Shown here piece after piece: positions 1 through 12,700 of a stretch of DNA of 64,000 nt. Position 1 is the first letter of the stretch, and each line of letters begins with the position of its first letter. Under the pieces are notes generated by a model. That model was not told the DNA's origin. It worked only from the letters and a program-made list of their open reading frames with translations, and did no database searches. The translations under genes were made by a program, and so were the position numbers. The stretch comes from Heterostelium multicystogenum (Eukaryota > Evosea > Eumycetozoa > Acytosteliales > Acytosteliaceae): NCBI GenBank assembly GCA_003667245.1, contig RCNN01000092.1:58614-122613 (forward strand), in the 5' to 3' direction.

Positions 1-827
1 AAATATTCTAAATTTTATCTGAAAATACAATATGTTAATAAATTTAAAGGATCTTCACCTTTAGGCATCACTATAATAGATTTGCCATACATACCCATTT
101 GATTGATCCTGTGCTGTAACTTCCCATGAATGTTTCTACTCAACTTTTAGAATCATAAATGTGCTGATTTTCAGAAAAACTTATGTATTTTGTATCAAAC
201 GGCATTATCGTCAAAATCACTGACAAACTCCTCCAGCAATATGATACTTTTCTATCAAACCAGACCACTCCGGTCTCTTGAAACAAAGATCTGATAGGCC
301 AAAGTAGGTGGTGCACATTTGCCTCCACTTTTCAAGTTTCTATAAAGTTTCAATAAAAGTGACTCAGATCTCTTTGGGTATGACCTCCTAGTTTAATCGA
401 GTGATGTCTTCGTATGAAATCGAGTGTTCTCTTATCGTTTTATACTGGTGGATCAATCATCAAGATTCAAGTTTCTATTTGTAATAGATCATTTTTATAA
501 AACATGGTGTGCAGGAGTATTATGTCCATGCTTTATGAATATTCTATTTTAATATTCTTCAAATATAGATGCTAAAAGACGAATGGATATCCATTTTAGG
601 ACATCAGGTTCTATCCTCAGTATTTTAACCAAATTAATTTAATCTTTGAATTTAAGTCACAATTTTACATATATTTTTACATTTTCAAAATTCTATCCTA
701 AACTATCATAATTAATCTCACACATTTTAACTTTCCTGTCAATTTGTTTATTTTTTACATTGGAGCATATATTTAGATTAGTTCATACACTTTATAAACC
801 TGCCATTTATTCCTTCAAACAAAAAAT
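1..827. other. Left-edge AT-rich DNA, no confident gene
   Basis: I see no gene I can defend here. On the minus strand between about 14 and 330 there are short open stretches in different frames, with peptides such as GKSIIVMPKGEDPLNLL. They could be the broken exon of a gene running off the left edge. No family is recognisable and the frame changes several times, so I do not call it coding. The last 100 bases are the likely promoter of the gene starting at 828. Confidence 0.35.
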
Positions 828-1961
828 ATGGATATCAATAATCATATAGAAGAACATACCTATGAGTATTTAATTATTCCTTGGAAGCTAAGATATCCCA
901 ACATTTTCTAAATTTCGCAAACTCAATTCAAAAGTTACAATTGGAGGGTTTTGATCCATATATTCAAAAGATTCTGATCCCAGTTGAAACACCAGTAGAC
1001 ATTGCGCCTCTTGTCCCTTATTGGAAAAACTCTGTGATCCGCTTGCCAAGATTGAAGAGATCAACGTGGACCTTGCAATAGAAACCGAAGGAAAAAGTGT
1101 TTTGTGGATTAAAGACATGGCCTCACTTCCCTCGATGCAAAACTCTGGATTTGCAACCCAGATAAATATCTGGAATAACAACAACATCTATGGATGTTCA
1201 TTGGAATCATCAAGCGAGTTCATCTTTCACAATCAATGGTGAAAGAGTTAAATAGTAAGTGGTGCAAATATTGAAATAATAATAATGAGAGAGATTGCTA
1301 ATATCGTCTTTATCACTTCAGTATGCCAGATGCTGCCTTCATGTCTCGTGCCAAATGGATTACCGTGCCAGAAATTATACAAAAGAACAAGGCAAATACT
1401 AAAGTCCCAGACTTTGTAGTTGAAGTCCGTTCTTATGGACCTGGCTTGAACAATCAACTGTCCTATCAACAAAGAAAAATGTGCCGCTGGATTGCAGGTG
1501 GAGTTCAGTCTGGCATCTTATTTGACCATCAAGGAGGTAATGTCTATCTCTATTGCCAGACCAACTTGGCCAATCTTGCCAACCAAATTATTGAACAACA
1601 AACAAATGTCAATAATGAAATGAACGTGCTCATGAATACCATTCAAGTCATCCAAAATAGATTGCCCAATTTTGCTCAAGATCCAATAGAATTTGAAATA
1701 CATCAAAGTGTTCTCAACACCAAACAACAACAACTCCAGGAACTCCAGTGGCAACAAGTATATTTCGAAAATCTCCAACCGGTTGCGCCATCATTCAACT
1801 ACAGAGGAGACCAAGAGACATATCCAAACGTCTCTTGTATTGCCATACCTCTCAACTTGGAACCAGATGCAGAATTTGGTCCAAACATTATCATTCATGG
1901 TGTTGGGGCTGTTAACGGCCTTAGAATCAATCTTGCCAAAATTACTCTAGGTCTCCATTGA
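828..1961 (+). CDS. Uma2/DUF820-type PD-(D/E)XK nuclease-fold protein, frame-broken
   Basis: The second half (1322-1961, open to the stop) resembles the Uma2 (DUF820) family of putative restriction-endonuclease-fold proteins. It has PDAAF at 1325, then PDFVVEVRS near 1408, then a Lys-Trp-Gly-Val segment ending in a (F)DHxGGNVYLY strand. This follows the family pattern PD...(D/E)hhhE...K...GV..hhhD. An intron with GTAAGT donor and TTCAG acceptor (1255-1321) joins it in frame to an upstream exon ending FTINGERVKY. The start at 828 gives MDINNHIEEHTYEYL, but the reading frame shifts near 880 and again near 1020-1040. The last 90 residues (Gln-rich, then SCIAIPLNLEP) match nothing I know. Uma2 proteins are abundant in cyanobacteria and other bacteria, so a eukaryotic copy with an intron suggests an old transfer. 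The fold call is moderately secure; nuclease activity is inference. Confidence 0.6.
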
Positions 1962-3115
1962 CTCCATAATGTATGAGTGATTTATCTTTAATGGTTCTTT
2001 GGTAAAAGAAAGTAATTTGAATTGTGAATTTAAAAGGTTACAAAAAAAAACGCCTAATAATAATGTAATTGTCTATTTTTGAAACTTAATTAATTGGTTT
2101 ATTGATTCATCAATGAATCACAAGGGAAACAAGATATTCTTAAATACAATAACCTGAGCAAAGGTTACATTCTATTTAATTCACAAATTCTCTTCTTATA
2201 TTGTTCTGTTTTAATATAATAATAAATATATTTAGCAGTGGTGTGTGTTGTATGTGTGTTGTGGTAACTCGTATAGTTCCACCGAACTCTGATACATCTT
2301 GCAGGCTAAGTATCAATAAATTTTTTGAAAAATCAGAGTAGAAAATCAATCAATTTAAAGTTTAACAAAAAAATACAATCAAAAAATCAGAGATCTCTGA
2401 GCTTCAAAATAATATTAATAAAAAAGAGAATAATTTAATTATTAATAATATTAATTAATATAAATCAATTCAAATCAAATCAAATCAAGCAATCATCAAT
2501 CAATCAGCAGCATTTTCAGGTACAGCACACCACTAGCTGCTAGTCAACCATCCAACAAACCTGTCCTACTTACATAGCAATCATAGGAATTAACTTTATT
2601 TATTTATAAACTACTTTACCGGCTAATTCAAATCTATCTATAAAACTTTTACATACACACACACTTACCAAAACAAAAACAAAAACAAATATATCATCCA
2701 TCAATCAATCAATCACAGTCAGTCAGTCAGCTGGTCAGCAGTCAGTCATTTAAATCTATCAATTATTTACCGTTTCAAATAGTATAGTATAGTATATAAA
2801 AAGAAGATAATAGTAGAAGAGGCAGATAAGATAGATTATTAAATATAATACTAATTTTATTAGTATTAACATTAATACTATACCTATTAGAAGACAAAAC
2901 AGAACTGAATAGAACTAAACAGAAATAGTTATACAGTATTATTACATTGAGCAACTACATTCAGAGGTTTAGTACTTATAGTAGTCGGTCTGAGTTGTTG
3001 TTGTTTTGTTATTACTGTACCTTCCTATTCCTATATATATTGAAATTATCAACAACGTTGTAATTATTGATAATTAGGTAGAGATAAATATTACATATAC
3101 ATACATATATTTATA
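1962..3115. other. Intergenic, probable promoter of PH-LRR gene
   Basis: AT-rich non-coding stretch with A/T homopolymers, TCAA-type short tandem motifs near 2485-2515 and 2698-2750, and CAGT repeats around 2717-2748. No ORF with coding character is seen. It probably holds the 3' end of the upstream gene and the promoter and 5' UTR of the gene starting at 3116. Confidence 0.6.
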
Positions 3116-6100
3116 ATGGGACATCCGTTTGAGTTATCATCCATTGAATTAAGTAAGTTAGCTATTATTGTTATTGATAATTATTGCTTGTTATTGTGCT
3201 GTATTGTTAGATTACTTTAGTTTTTTAGTTGTGGATTTAAAACTTTAGTTGAAGAGGTGGAAGAAGGAAGAGAAGAGTTCACAATGATTAGCAACAACAA
3301 TATTAACAATAATAATAATTTAGATCATGTTGAAGAATGGCTATTAAATAATTATTTGATATGGAGTGAGTCCATTGTGTTCAAAGGATACGTCATGACC
3401 AAGAGAAAGTCAGAGAGCAAATGGACATCTTCAATCATGGTTATCACTCAGTATCATATATTGATTTTCACAGAGGGCAAGGAAATGACAAAGAAGCCAC
3501 CCAAAGATCATCACATCTACGACATCAGAGAGTTGAACAATTAAAGTTGAATTTGTTGTATGTAACATTATAAATAATAATAGTAATAGGACTGGATCAA
3601 TTTCAAATATTTGGAATGAATGGATTGGATATTATTTAACTGGAAAACTGATGATTTTTAATTTTGGAAATTTCTCTATAGTTGACAATATTGTTTCAGA
3701 AAGGAAAACAAAAGACAAAATTGAAATTCAAGTCGGAGGTGATGGACACGATTCTGGGCATTTTGCGAAAGCTGAAGCATTCGCAGAACGGCGACCATTG
3801 TCTGTCAGAGTTAATTATCAATGCCAAGTCGAGTTCACTGTTGGCGTCCACCGCTTACATTCAACAGGCTGCTGGCAAGCTGAGTGTTGTCGATGGCTTC
3901 ACCGATGTGTATAGGGGCTGGTGCTCCTACTACCAGGTCAGTCCGCACGTCCCTCTCACAAACTTGCTGACAAAGATGATCAGCGAAGATAACCGTGAAA
4001 TCGATTTGTACACTGACTTACAGACTTCGGAGTACTCGGATATTATTTTGGATATGGTGCCGTTCCTTAATGCTTTGCGGCACGATCGCTATTTCATTGG
4101 ACTGACTCTACGCGATCTCAAGAAAGAGGCAGTGATCAAGGCACTGTCGGAACTGGTTCTTCATAACCAGCATTTGAAAAAGCTCTCAATTCGTCGTTGT
4201 GGCAGTGAAGCCCTGCACTCAGTGTTTCTCTCATTGTCACTCAACAAGAAGAATGCGATCCAGATCCTCGATGTCTCTGAGAATCCACTTTCCTCCAAGG
4301 CTATTACGTCACTGGTGAACTGTATGCAGCAGTTCCAACATGCACTCGTCCACTTGGATCTGGCAAACTGCATGATTCCACCAAAGCAGCTGACTGCATT
4401 ATTTGAGGCGTTTGAGAAAAACTATGGAATGTCGCTGACCCTCGAGTATCTAAATGTGTCACACAACCGCTTTGATGATCAGACCAACTATGCATTCTCC
4501 AGCTGGATTATAAAGTCACAGGGCTACAGCAAACTCAGACATCTTCTACTGAATGGATCAGGCATTTCGACATACAGCTTCTATGCACTCAGAAACCTCG
4601 TTGTGCTCGAGCACATAGATATATCAAATAACAAACTTGAAGTTGGAGGAGAGCTTGATAAACTGCTGCCTATCCTCTCGATTCCCACTCTACATCGTCT
4701 TGATTGCAACCACTGCCCCTTGAGCAAAGAGGTACTCGCTTTGATCATCTGCAAGATGTCCGACAAGAAGCCTTCAGTACACCTCGAATTTATGGGACTG
4801 AATCTGGTCAATGCCGAAGACAATTTCGACATGTTTTTCAACGCTTTGTCTCTGTTCCGAGACAGCGAGAACTCAATTAAATATTTGAACCTGAGACATG
4901 CAAGAGGAACGGAAAAAACAATAATCTCACTGCTTCAAACACTCTCGGACATTAAAGTAAACGAATTGATATTGGACAGTTTGTCCATCGTCTATCCAGC
5001 ACAGCAAAATGGCAACAACAGCAGCGACCAATCTTCCAGTGACAGCAATAGCAATACAAAACTACAGGATCAAGCATCTTCATCGTCAACAAATAGTAAT
5101 AATTTCCAATCAATGAATAGCAGTGGTGGACAGTCGTCAAATACCTCCAATGTCATCAACAACCGATTGATATTTAGCCTTGCTACCTCCATTGACTTGA
5201 ACAACTCACACGACGAAGAAAAAAAATGACTTTACTAATGCCCTAAATGGATTGGATAGCGATAGTGGCAATAGTAATAATCATTTTTGGCGAAGTTGCA
5301 GCAGGACTCAGCTACAATCAGTCGTTTAGCACACTCTTTACAAAATCACTACAAAAGCTTTATATGAACTCGGAGCTTCGTACACTGAGTTTATCCAATG
5401 TTGGAAAAGTGACAATGTCGCTCATTCCCTTCTTTGGAAAGAATTCCTCAGTTACTTCACTGGACATCTCCAGAAATCAGCTTGGCGATCAAGGAGCCAG
5501 TTTGTTGGCACATGCACTTGTCAGCAATCGCAGTATTCTTGCTATAAATATCGACGCCAATGCCATCACCAATGTTGGATGGAACGAAATTCTGTTGGCT
5601 CTTACTGAGATTGGAAAGTCAACAGTCAAGGAATCACCGAATTTACCATTGACAACAACCAAGCCACGTCTCCACTCAATGATTTACCCACGATCTGATT
5701 TTGAAAAGCTGATAGTTGCTACAGATGATCCAGTTCGTCGTGTCTCTGTCTATTTGTTGATCAGTAAGATTCAGATGGCACTGATTAGCAATGGAAATCA
5801 ATTCTACTCTGATCGCAGAAACTGTATAAATCCCAAACTTCCAGTTGGTTTCACTTATAGAAGGCAAGAAAACTTCTTCCCTCAAACACCGACTGTCCTC
5901 TATCCGCGTACACCCATACCCGCGGACATTTTGGCGCACCAGAAGCTCAAGGTGGAACAACAGAGGAATGGCAATCCTCAGGGAGCTATCTCAACACTTG
6001 CACAGTTCCTCAAAGTTCCAGTGAAGCTTAACAAGTCATCGGTGGTCAACGCCATCAATCCTAACAACGTTGTCATTGGTCCGCCAACTACAACCACCAG

Positions 6101-7096
6101 TAACAACCCATCAATTCCAAAGAAACCTATCGTTGGTTATCACAACCATCAACAAAGTCCAGCAATCATTACACCAGCAATCAACACAAGTAAATGTGAA
6201 TCGCCCAATGCCATCTCTTCTTTACCCAAAAGCGAAAGAAACTCACCGGTACCATTCACCAACGAGGGAAGCATACACAGTCCAATCTCCAGCTCGATTC
6301 CTGTGGATAATATATTTCTTGCTGTAAATGCCCATAGCTTACCTCGACCTAAATCAGTTGCATTACCAAACCTTGCCCATGTTTGAAACCACAACAACAA
6401 CTAATTCAACTACAAACGACCATGATCACGTTACACACCAGCAGGTATTTGACGCAATCCAAAGTCTAGAGTTTGCAACCCAGTATTGCTCGGCAATGAA
6501 TGGATACACAACACCACCCAAGTCACCGCCCGAGTTGAACAACAGCACCGACGAACCAGCAGCAGACACCACACCAACCAAATCTTCAACGCCCCACAGG
6601 AAATCAAAGACCATACTAAAACTAAACAAATCGCCTGGTTCATCATCGACATCGTCTCTAGGCTCAGCGTCGTCTTCATCCTCACTGGCTTCACTGACCA
6701 GCATTCTGTTGGTACCCACCCAGCAAGCAGTCAGCAAGATTGATAAATCACCGAGTACCGAGAATCTAGTAATGATAACCAAATCAAACAAGTCAAAACG
6801 CAACAGTGTAGAAAACACCCATCACTACACCGTTCCGTAAAGTATCACTAAGTGCATCTACCTCTTCGACATCGATTGCAGAGGATGCCGAAGAATCCGG
6901 TGCGAACAGCTCGACCTCCTCCTCCGATCTCAACTCCATACTCAGCGGAATGAGCCAGAGGAATCCATTTACAAGAGTCAGAAGTCAGAGTGTATTAACA
7001 CCAATCAAATTGGACGATCTACTTGTGAGCAACAACCACCACGAGAATCCAATGATTGTACAAAGTTCGACCTCATCGTTAGAATCAGGTCTATAG
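3116..7096 (+). CDS. CARMIL-like PH and leucine-rich-repeat protein
   Basis: The start is a 37-nt exon encoding MGHPFELSSIEL. A GTAAGT...TTTAG intron (3153-3248) follows, then a PH-like segment (VFKGYVMTKRKSE, MVITQYHILIFTEGKE, HHIYDIRELN). A second intron near 3541-3680 leads to the rest of the PH fold and a long LRR block (about 3960-5620: LTLRDLKKEAV, IQILDVSENPLSS, LEYLNVSHNRF, TSLDISRNQLGD). The C-terminus is a disordered Ser/Pro/Thr-rich tail ending near SSLESGL at 7096. PH plus LRRs of this type plus a disordered tail is the layout of CARMIL, which regulates capping protein and scaffolds Arp2/3 and myosin-I. I could not find the capping-protein-binding motif, so CARMIL itself is not certain. 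The frame breaks at the A8 run 5219-5226, the T5 run near 5285, near 6340-6390 and near 6838. Homology continues across the first two breaks, so indel errors are likely. Confidence 0.72.
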
Positions 7097-7304
7097 ATAT
7101 CTCTAGCCAAACCAAAAAAAGATAATTAGCTTACGACTACAACTGTTTGATAAGCTAAGTAGCTATCATGTCTGCAGTAATGAGAATTATTATGCGAACA
7201 CATCAAATATGTACATAAATCAAAACATAAGAGGAATCCATAAAATAGCTCTCATATACTTCCTATTTATTATTATATGCTTTATGGGTCTTTTAACTAT
7301 TATT

Positions 7305-8352
7305 TTATTTTGAAGATGGTGTTGTTGGATTCTCTAGTTTGTTTTGAATGTCTTTACAATATTGGTCGCAAAACTCCTCTGGAAGTTGACCTAACAACGA
7401 TATCTTGTCGAGCATTTCATTTTGTCCCAATGTTTTATCGTCTGCTGTGTTGAATAACTTGATGAACAACTCGCATTGCTCTCTATACTTTCTCACCTCT
7501 TCTGGCGAATATTTACTTTGATTATCGTCAATCCATTTTGGATACTTATTGGTGCGAAGATGTTAGTGTAAATGATTCGTCTGTGATTGATATTGAATTG
7601 ATGCTTACATTGTCTACTATATACTTCATTGATTCATCATAGAAATCATTGATAGAGTCACCCATACCTGCTAAATCGTCACCCTCTTGGGACATCATGT
7701 TTGCTAGATTCTTGAGAAGATCTGCAGTCGACTCTGTGCTGTTGTTATTGTTGCTGGTGGCAGCATTCTCTGCCATGCCTTTGATTACATTGCTGATGTT
7801 GTTTTCAAAATCATGAAAAGGTATACCTGCTGGTGTTTGAGTAGTGCCTTCTGAGCCGCTACCCTTAAACATATCTAATCCACTGAACAAAGACGACATC
7901 TTGTCCATAGTCTCTGTAAACTCTTTCTTTTCGCTCTCTGACATTGAATTGAAGAGTTGGCTCATAGGATCGGCGTCGCCATTGCTTTCGCCAGTGCCTT
8001 CTTCGCCGCCAAAGCCACCCATTGAGCTGAAAAGTGCTTTCATCTGATCTTTAAAGAAGTCGGCAGACTCACCACCATAACCTTCTTTGAGCTTTGGATC
8101 GTTGAGGATATCGAAAACCTCCTTCATGAATTCCTCATTGTTTATATCGGACTCTGGTAGATTAGTTGTAGTGGATGATGTAGAAGCGTTTGTAGTAGAT
8201 GTTGTTGTAGTATTGCTGTTGTTATTCAAAGAAGAAGTGATTTCATTGATCAATGACTCTTGACTGATATTTGTATTCAATCTTTTCTCATTCTCCTGTA
8301 CCTCCAGCTCATCTAGAGCACTATTTAACAGATCATCAACATTGAATGACAT
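7305..8352 (-). CDS. pex19: Peroxisomal biogenesis factor 19
   Basis: Two exons, 7609-8352 and 7544-7305, joined by a 64-bp GTAAGC...TAAG intron, give 327 residues with no frame break. The start MSFNVDDLLNSALDELE is the acidic N-terminal region that binds PEX3 in this family; I prefer it to an in-frame upstream Met. A Ser/Thr/Asn-rich linker follows, then the conserved helical core (EEFMKEVFDILNDPKLKEG, MMSQEGDD, FYDESMKYIVDN). The second exon starts with the diagnostic YPKWIDDNQSKYSPEE. PEX19 is the cytosolic chaperone and receptor for peroxisomal membrane proteins. The C-terminus is ENPTTPSSK with no CaaX farnesylation box, which many PEX19 proteins have. PEX5 begins at the other end of this window. 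Confidence 0.93.
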
Positions 8353-9170
8353 ATCTAATGTTAAGCAAACAAACAACCGTTGGTAACTAGACTACTTTTG
8401 TTAAAAATACAAGAGTCCAACATGAAAAAATGGATTAAATTAAACGCAAAACACATTCATCCATTTCATCTAATTAATTTTTGAAATTTTGAGAACCAAC
8501 ATAGCTGAACATCTCTCCAATGGCTAAGCTATCACAAAACTGTTTATCTAGTACTATAGAATTATATTGTTCTTTTGTAATTTTGACGACTCAAGAAACT
8601 GTGCAACTAGTAACACAAACTAATATTCTTGAATTATAGAAGGTTTTTTTTTTTTTGAGACAAGTGAATAGGATGGTTATCATCTATAACCATCTCAAAT
8701 TCAAAAGCTAGTTTATTGAATCTATTATTAATTGGGAAGTATATCAATCTTATAATAGTCAGTTGAGTGGTCGGTTCTGAATAGTTTGGATCATCATCTT
8801 TCCAGTTGATTGTTGCCTCTCAGTTTGGATCTCTGGAATGAGTGATAACAGTTGTTTGTTTGGTCAGGTTGTTGACTGTTAGCTTAAACCTGATTTAGAT
8901 GTTGATTTGAATTGGGTAGTTGTAATGTAATTAGTTTGTTGTTGTTCCAATGTTTGTTGTAATGGTTAGTAATTTCTGTGATCTTAAGATCGCACAGGAT
9001 GATTAGACCATCCTTTGTTGCGTTGTTCCTTTTGTTTGTCCACCATAAGATTCTTTCTAAAGAGGTGTAATATACGGATTTCACAACGTGTTTGAGCCTT
9101 TGGAGTATGAATGAATTATAAAAGGAATATATAAATTTAAAATAAAATAATTTGTTTTGGGCAACCAATC
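8353..9170. other. Intergenic DNA
   Basis: AT-rich, no credible ORF. It contains the divergent upstream side of pex19 and the 5' flank of tRNA-His. A minus ORF over 8884-9249 runs antisense through the tRNA and is not a gene. Confidence 0.6.
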
Positions 9171-9241
9171 GCTTTGATCGTATAGTGGCAGTACATGAGG
9201 TTGTGGTCCTCCTAACCCTGGTTCGATTCCAGGTCAAAGCA
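9171..9241 (+). tRNA. tRNA-His (GTG), copy 1
   Basis: 71 nt. Acceptor GCTTTGA pairs with TCAAAGC, discriminator A. The T arm is CCTGG-TTCGATT-CCAGG with an intact B box. The anticodon loop TTGTGGT puts GTG at 34-36 after T33. The top pair of the anticodon stem is a T-C mismatch. This copy has no T4 run just downstream; the first long T run is about 100 bp away. Two identical copies lie at 18687 and 54751 (minus). Confidence 0.95.
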
Positions 9242-9259
9242 CTTATCATATTGTTAATA

Positions 9260-9269
9260 CCGCATGCGG
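9260..9269. other. GC-rich palindrome 3' of tRNA-His copy 1
   Basis: CCGCATGCGG, a perfect 10-bp palindrome, 18 nt after the tRNA 3' end, in DNA that is otherwise mostly A/T. Related motifs follow the other four tRNA genes at similar distance. Confidence 0.6.
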
Positions 9270-9700
9270 TTTCTTGATTAAAGGTGTTCTTCCCTCAGTG
9301 ACAAAAGGATTCGTTAGATAAAAGTGGAGTACCATTGAAGAGACCTTTTTGACATTTTTGAGAAGCTGAGATTTTTAGTGTCGACATCGGAGTCCAATGA
9401 GTGATGTAAGCCTTTAGAGGTATAGAACAATCCCTAATATCGCTTGGGAACTTTAGACACAGGTATCTTCTGATGACCTATGATAGGAGGATAAGTCTTC
9501 TCATCTGGATGATTCCCAATCTTGATGATCGTACATTGGAGGGATTAACCTTAGACGAAGTCGATTTACAGAACAGGTAAAAAACAAATGGTACAAAAAG
9601 ATATCTTTGACAATCGTAGTAAATTAAATTCCTTTTATGATAACCGGTTTATTATTATTTTTATTATTATTTTACACATTAATATATAATCTTTAACTAT
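9270..9700. other. Intergenic DNA, unusually mixed composition
   Basis: Less AT-rich than normal spacer here, with no open frame of note. A CATCTGGATGATT at about 9504 resembles the CACCTGGATGATT end of the tail repeat seen behind tRNA-His copies 2 and 3, so this may be an old, decayed insertion. That link is weak. Confidence 0.3.
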
Positions 9701-12700
9701 TTAAAGTCCCTTTCTCTTGATTGATTTATAAAACTCTGACAAATATGTAATGTTACTCAATCTCTCTGGGTATGGCAAGTCCATAAGATCATTGGCATCC
9801 ATCTATGAAAGAAAATAACAATTGGATACAGTTAGTATTTGTTGTGTTGGATTGCTTGAGTAAATCTGTTATAAACATACCAATGCTGGAACATCCAAAT
9901 GCTTCTCGGCTAATTCAAATGCACGTTTCATATTTTCAAGACGGTTGGCACTTGAATAGACTTTGGAAATCTATTGCCTTTGGTGCAAATCGGTGGAGGA
10001 GTGCACAGTAAGCCAATCCATCAGTGAATGATGTTGTAAAGTTGACGACATTGACACCTTGGTAGCCTTGGGTGTTTTGTTTGACCCATTGGAGGAGGAC
10101 ATCCAACGCTTTCATTCCGTCGTTGGCTGCTGGTTTGGTTGCTCCTGCAGATGGTGCTCCACCAAATGATTGCGCACGATTCAGAAGGTTCTGGCGTGGC
10201 ACTTGGGGCGAAGCAGGTGGTGTTTGAGCACCTGTCTTGAGAGGTGGTGGAGTTGTTGTTGGTGATTGTGCACTAGTTTTGGCGACTGGCTTTAGTTGGA
10301 ACTGTATTCCAGCAGGAGGTGTTGTGTTGCTGGCTCCACTGCTGCTTGGGGCTGGTGGAGTGGTAACAGTTGTCTTTTTGAGACCAAGCTTAACCGCTGA
10401 TGGATCAAACTTTGGCATCATCATACCTGGCAATGCAACAGCACCCTTTGGCAATACTTTACCGGTTGAGGTTGTAGAAGTTGTTGAATCACCATCATCA
10501 CTGGGTGGTGAAGTCAAAGAATTGGAATCGCTTTCACTTGTAATAGATGTAGATGGCTCAAGTTCTTTGAGATTTGGATGAACTTGCTTTTCACGCTTTC
10601 CATCTTTATCCAACTGTCTTCTTGTTGGCTTCTTACGGCCTTGTACTTTAGTTCTTCCAATTGTAAGATGTACTAATTTAGAATGATCGGGCTGCATGGG
10701 AAATTATCACCAACACTATCATGTGTTACCTGAGCAGTTTGGGCTAGTTTTTCCTTCTCTGCTTCATCAGCCAAACGCTTCTCTTCTGCCAATCTCTTTG
10801 CTTCAGCAATACGTTTCTCTTCGGCTAATCTCTTTTGTTCAGCTTCCTCAGCCAATTTCTTTTCTTCAGCTACACGTTTCTCTTCGGCAATACGTTGCTC
10901 TTCTGCCAATCTCTTTGCTCGGCTTCCTCTGCCAAACGTTTCTCTTCTGCCAATTTCTTTTCTTCAGCAATACGTTTCTCCTCAGCCAATCTTTTCTCTT
11001 CAGCAATACGTTTCTCTTCGGCAATACGTTTCTCTTCTGCCAATCTCTTTTGCTCAGCTTCTTCTGCCAAACGCTTCTCCTCAGCAATTCGTTTCTCTTC
11101 TGCCAATCTCTTCTCTTCGGCAATACGTTTTCTCCTCGGCTAATCTTCTTTTGTTCAGCTTCTTCTGCCAATCTCTTTTCTTCAGCTACACGTTTCTCTC
11201 AGCAATACGTTTCTCTTCGGCAATACGTTTCTCTTCTGCCAATCTCTTTTGCTCAGCTTCTTCTGCCAAACGCTTCTCCTCGGCAATTCGTTTTCTCTTC
11301 TGCCAATCTCTTCTCTTCTGCAACACGTTTCTCTTCGGCCAATCTCTTTTGTTCAGCTTCCTCAGCCAATCTCTTTTGCTCAGCTTCCTCAGCCAATTTC
11401 TTTTCTTCAGCTACACGTTTTTCTTCAGCAATACGCTTCTCCTCTGCCAATCTCTTTTGTTCAGCTTCTTCTGCCAAACGTTTCTCTTCTGCCAAACGCT
11501 TCTCCTCAGCGATTCGTTTCTCTTCTGCCAATCTCTTTTGTTCAGCTTCCTCAGCCAATCTCTTTTCTTCAGCTACACGTTTCTCTTCAGCAATACGTTT
11601 CTCTTCGGCTAATCTCTTTTGTTCAGCTTCTTCTGCCAATCTCTTTTCTTCAGCAATACGTTTCTCTTCAGCCAATTTCTTTTCTTCAGCTACACGTTTC
11701 TCTTCGGCAATACGCTTCTCCTCAGCCAATCTCTTTTGCTCAGCTTCCTCAGCCAATCTCTTCTCTTCGGCAATACGTTTCTCTTCTGCCAATCTCTTTT
11801 GTTCAGCTTCTTCTGCCAAACGCTTCTCCTCAGCCAATCTTTTCTCTTCGGCAATACGCTTCTCTTCAGCAATACGTTTCTCTTCTGCCAATCTCTTTTT
11901 GCTCAGCCTCTTTCTGCCAAACGTTTCTCTTCGGCTAATCTCTTTTGTTCAGCTAATCTATTCTCTTCAGCAATACGCTTCTCCTCAGCCAATCTTTTCT
12001 CTTCGGCAATACGTTTCTCCTCGGCTAATCTCTTTTGTTCAGCTTCATCCGCCAAACGTTTCTCCTCAGCCAATCTCTTTTGTTCAGCTTCTTCTGCCAA
12101 TCTCTTTCTTCAGCTACACGTTTCTCTTCGGCAATACGTTTCTCTTCTGCAATACGTTTCTCTTCGGCCAATCTCTTTTGTTCAGCTTCCTCTGCCAATC
12201 TCTTCTCTTCAGCTAATCTATTTTCTTCGGCTAATCTCTTTTGTTCAGCCTCATCTGCCAAACGTTTCTCTTCGGCTAATCTCTTTTGCTCTGATTCTTC
12301 TGCCGATCTCTTCTCCTCTGCAATGCGTTTCTCCTCAGCTAATCTCTGCTTCTCTGCTTCATCAGCGAGTTTCTTTCTTTCTGCTTCTTTGAATGAGTCT
12401 ATTTTTTCTCAATCTTCTTCAGCCAATCTTTTCTTCTCTGCTTCCTCAGCCAATCTCTTCTTTCTCTCAATATCTCTGTTGGTTTGAGATTTAGTGGTAA
12501 TCTCTTGCTCCCAAGATGCAAAGATATCTTCCTCTACAACCTTGGCAGGCTTCTTGGTGAATTTCTTCTCAATTTCGTTGATATCTACTGGGGAAACGGC
12601 TGTGGTGCTCTTGGTCTCGGCTTATCAAACTTGAAGAGATCATCGATCTCATTCTTCTTCTTCTGGTTTTCAAGCTCCTTCTGCGCTAACTTTTGTTCTA

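Noticed and set aside
5247..5320. Apparent membrane helix (MDWIAIVAIVIIIFGEVAAG)
   Set aside because: It is read in the wrong frame between two homopolymer indels. The right frame gives an Asn/Asp/Ser-rich linker typical of the protein.
8884..9249. 121-residue minus ORF
   Set aside because: It runs antisense through tRNA-His and AT-rich spacer, with no family resemblance.
10696..12216. 506-residue plus-strand ORF and several overlapping ones
   Set aside because: They are the antisense of the 18-bp KRxAEE minisatellite. The repeat lacks stops in other frames, and the products are meaningless Ser/Phe/Leu repeats.
10750..12400. CRISPR-like direct repeats
   Set aside because: The repeats are contiguous 18/27-bp coding units without unique spacers, and the genome is eukaryotic.
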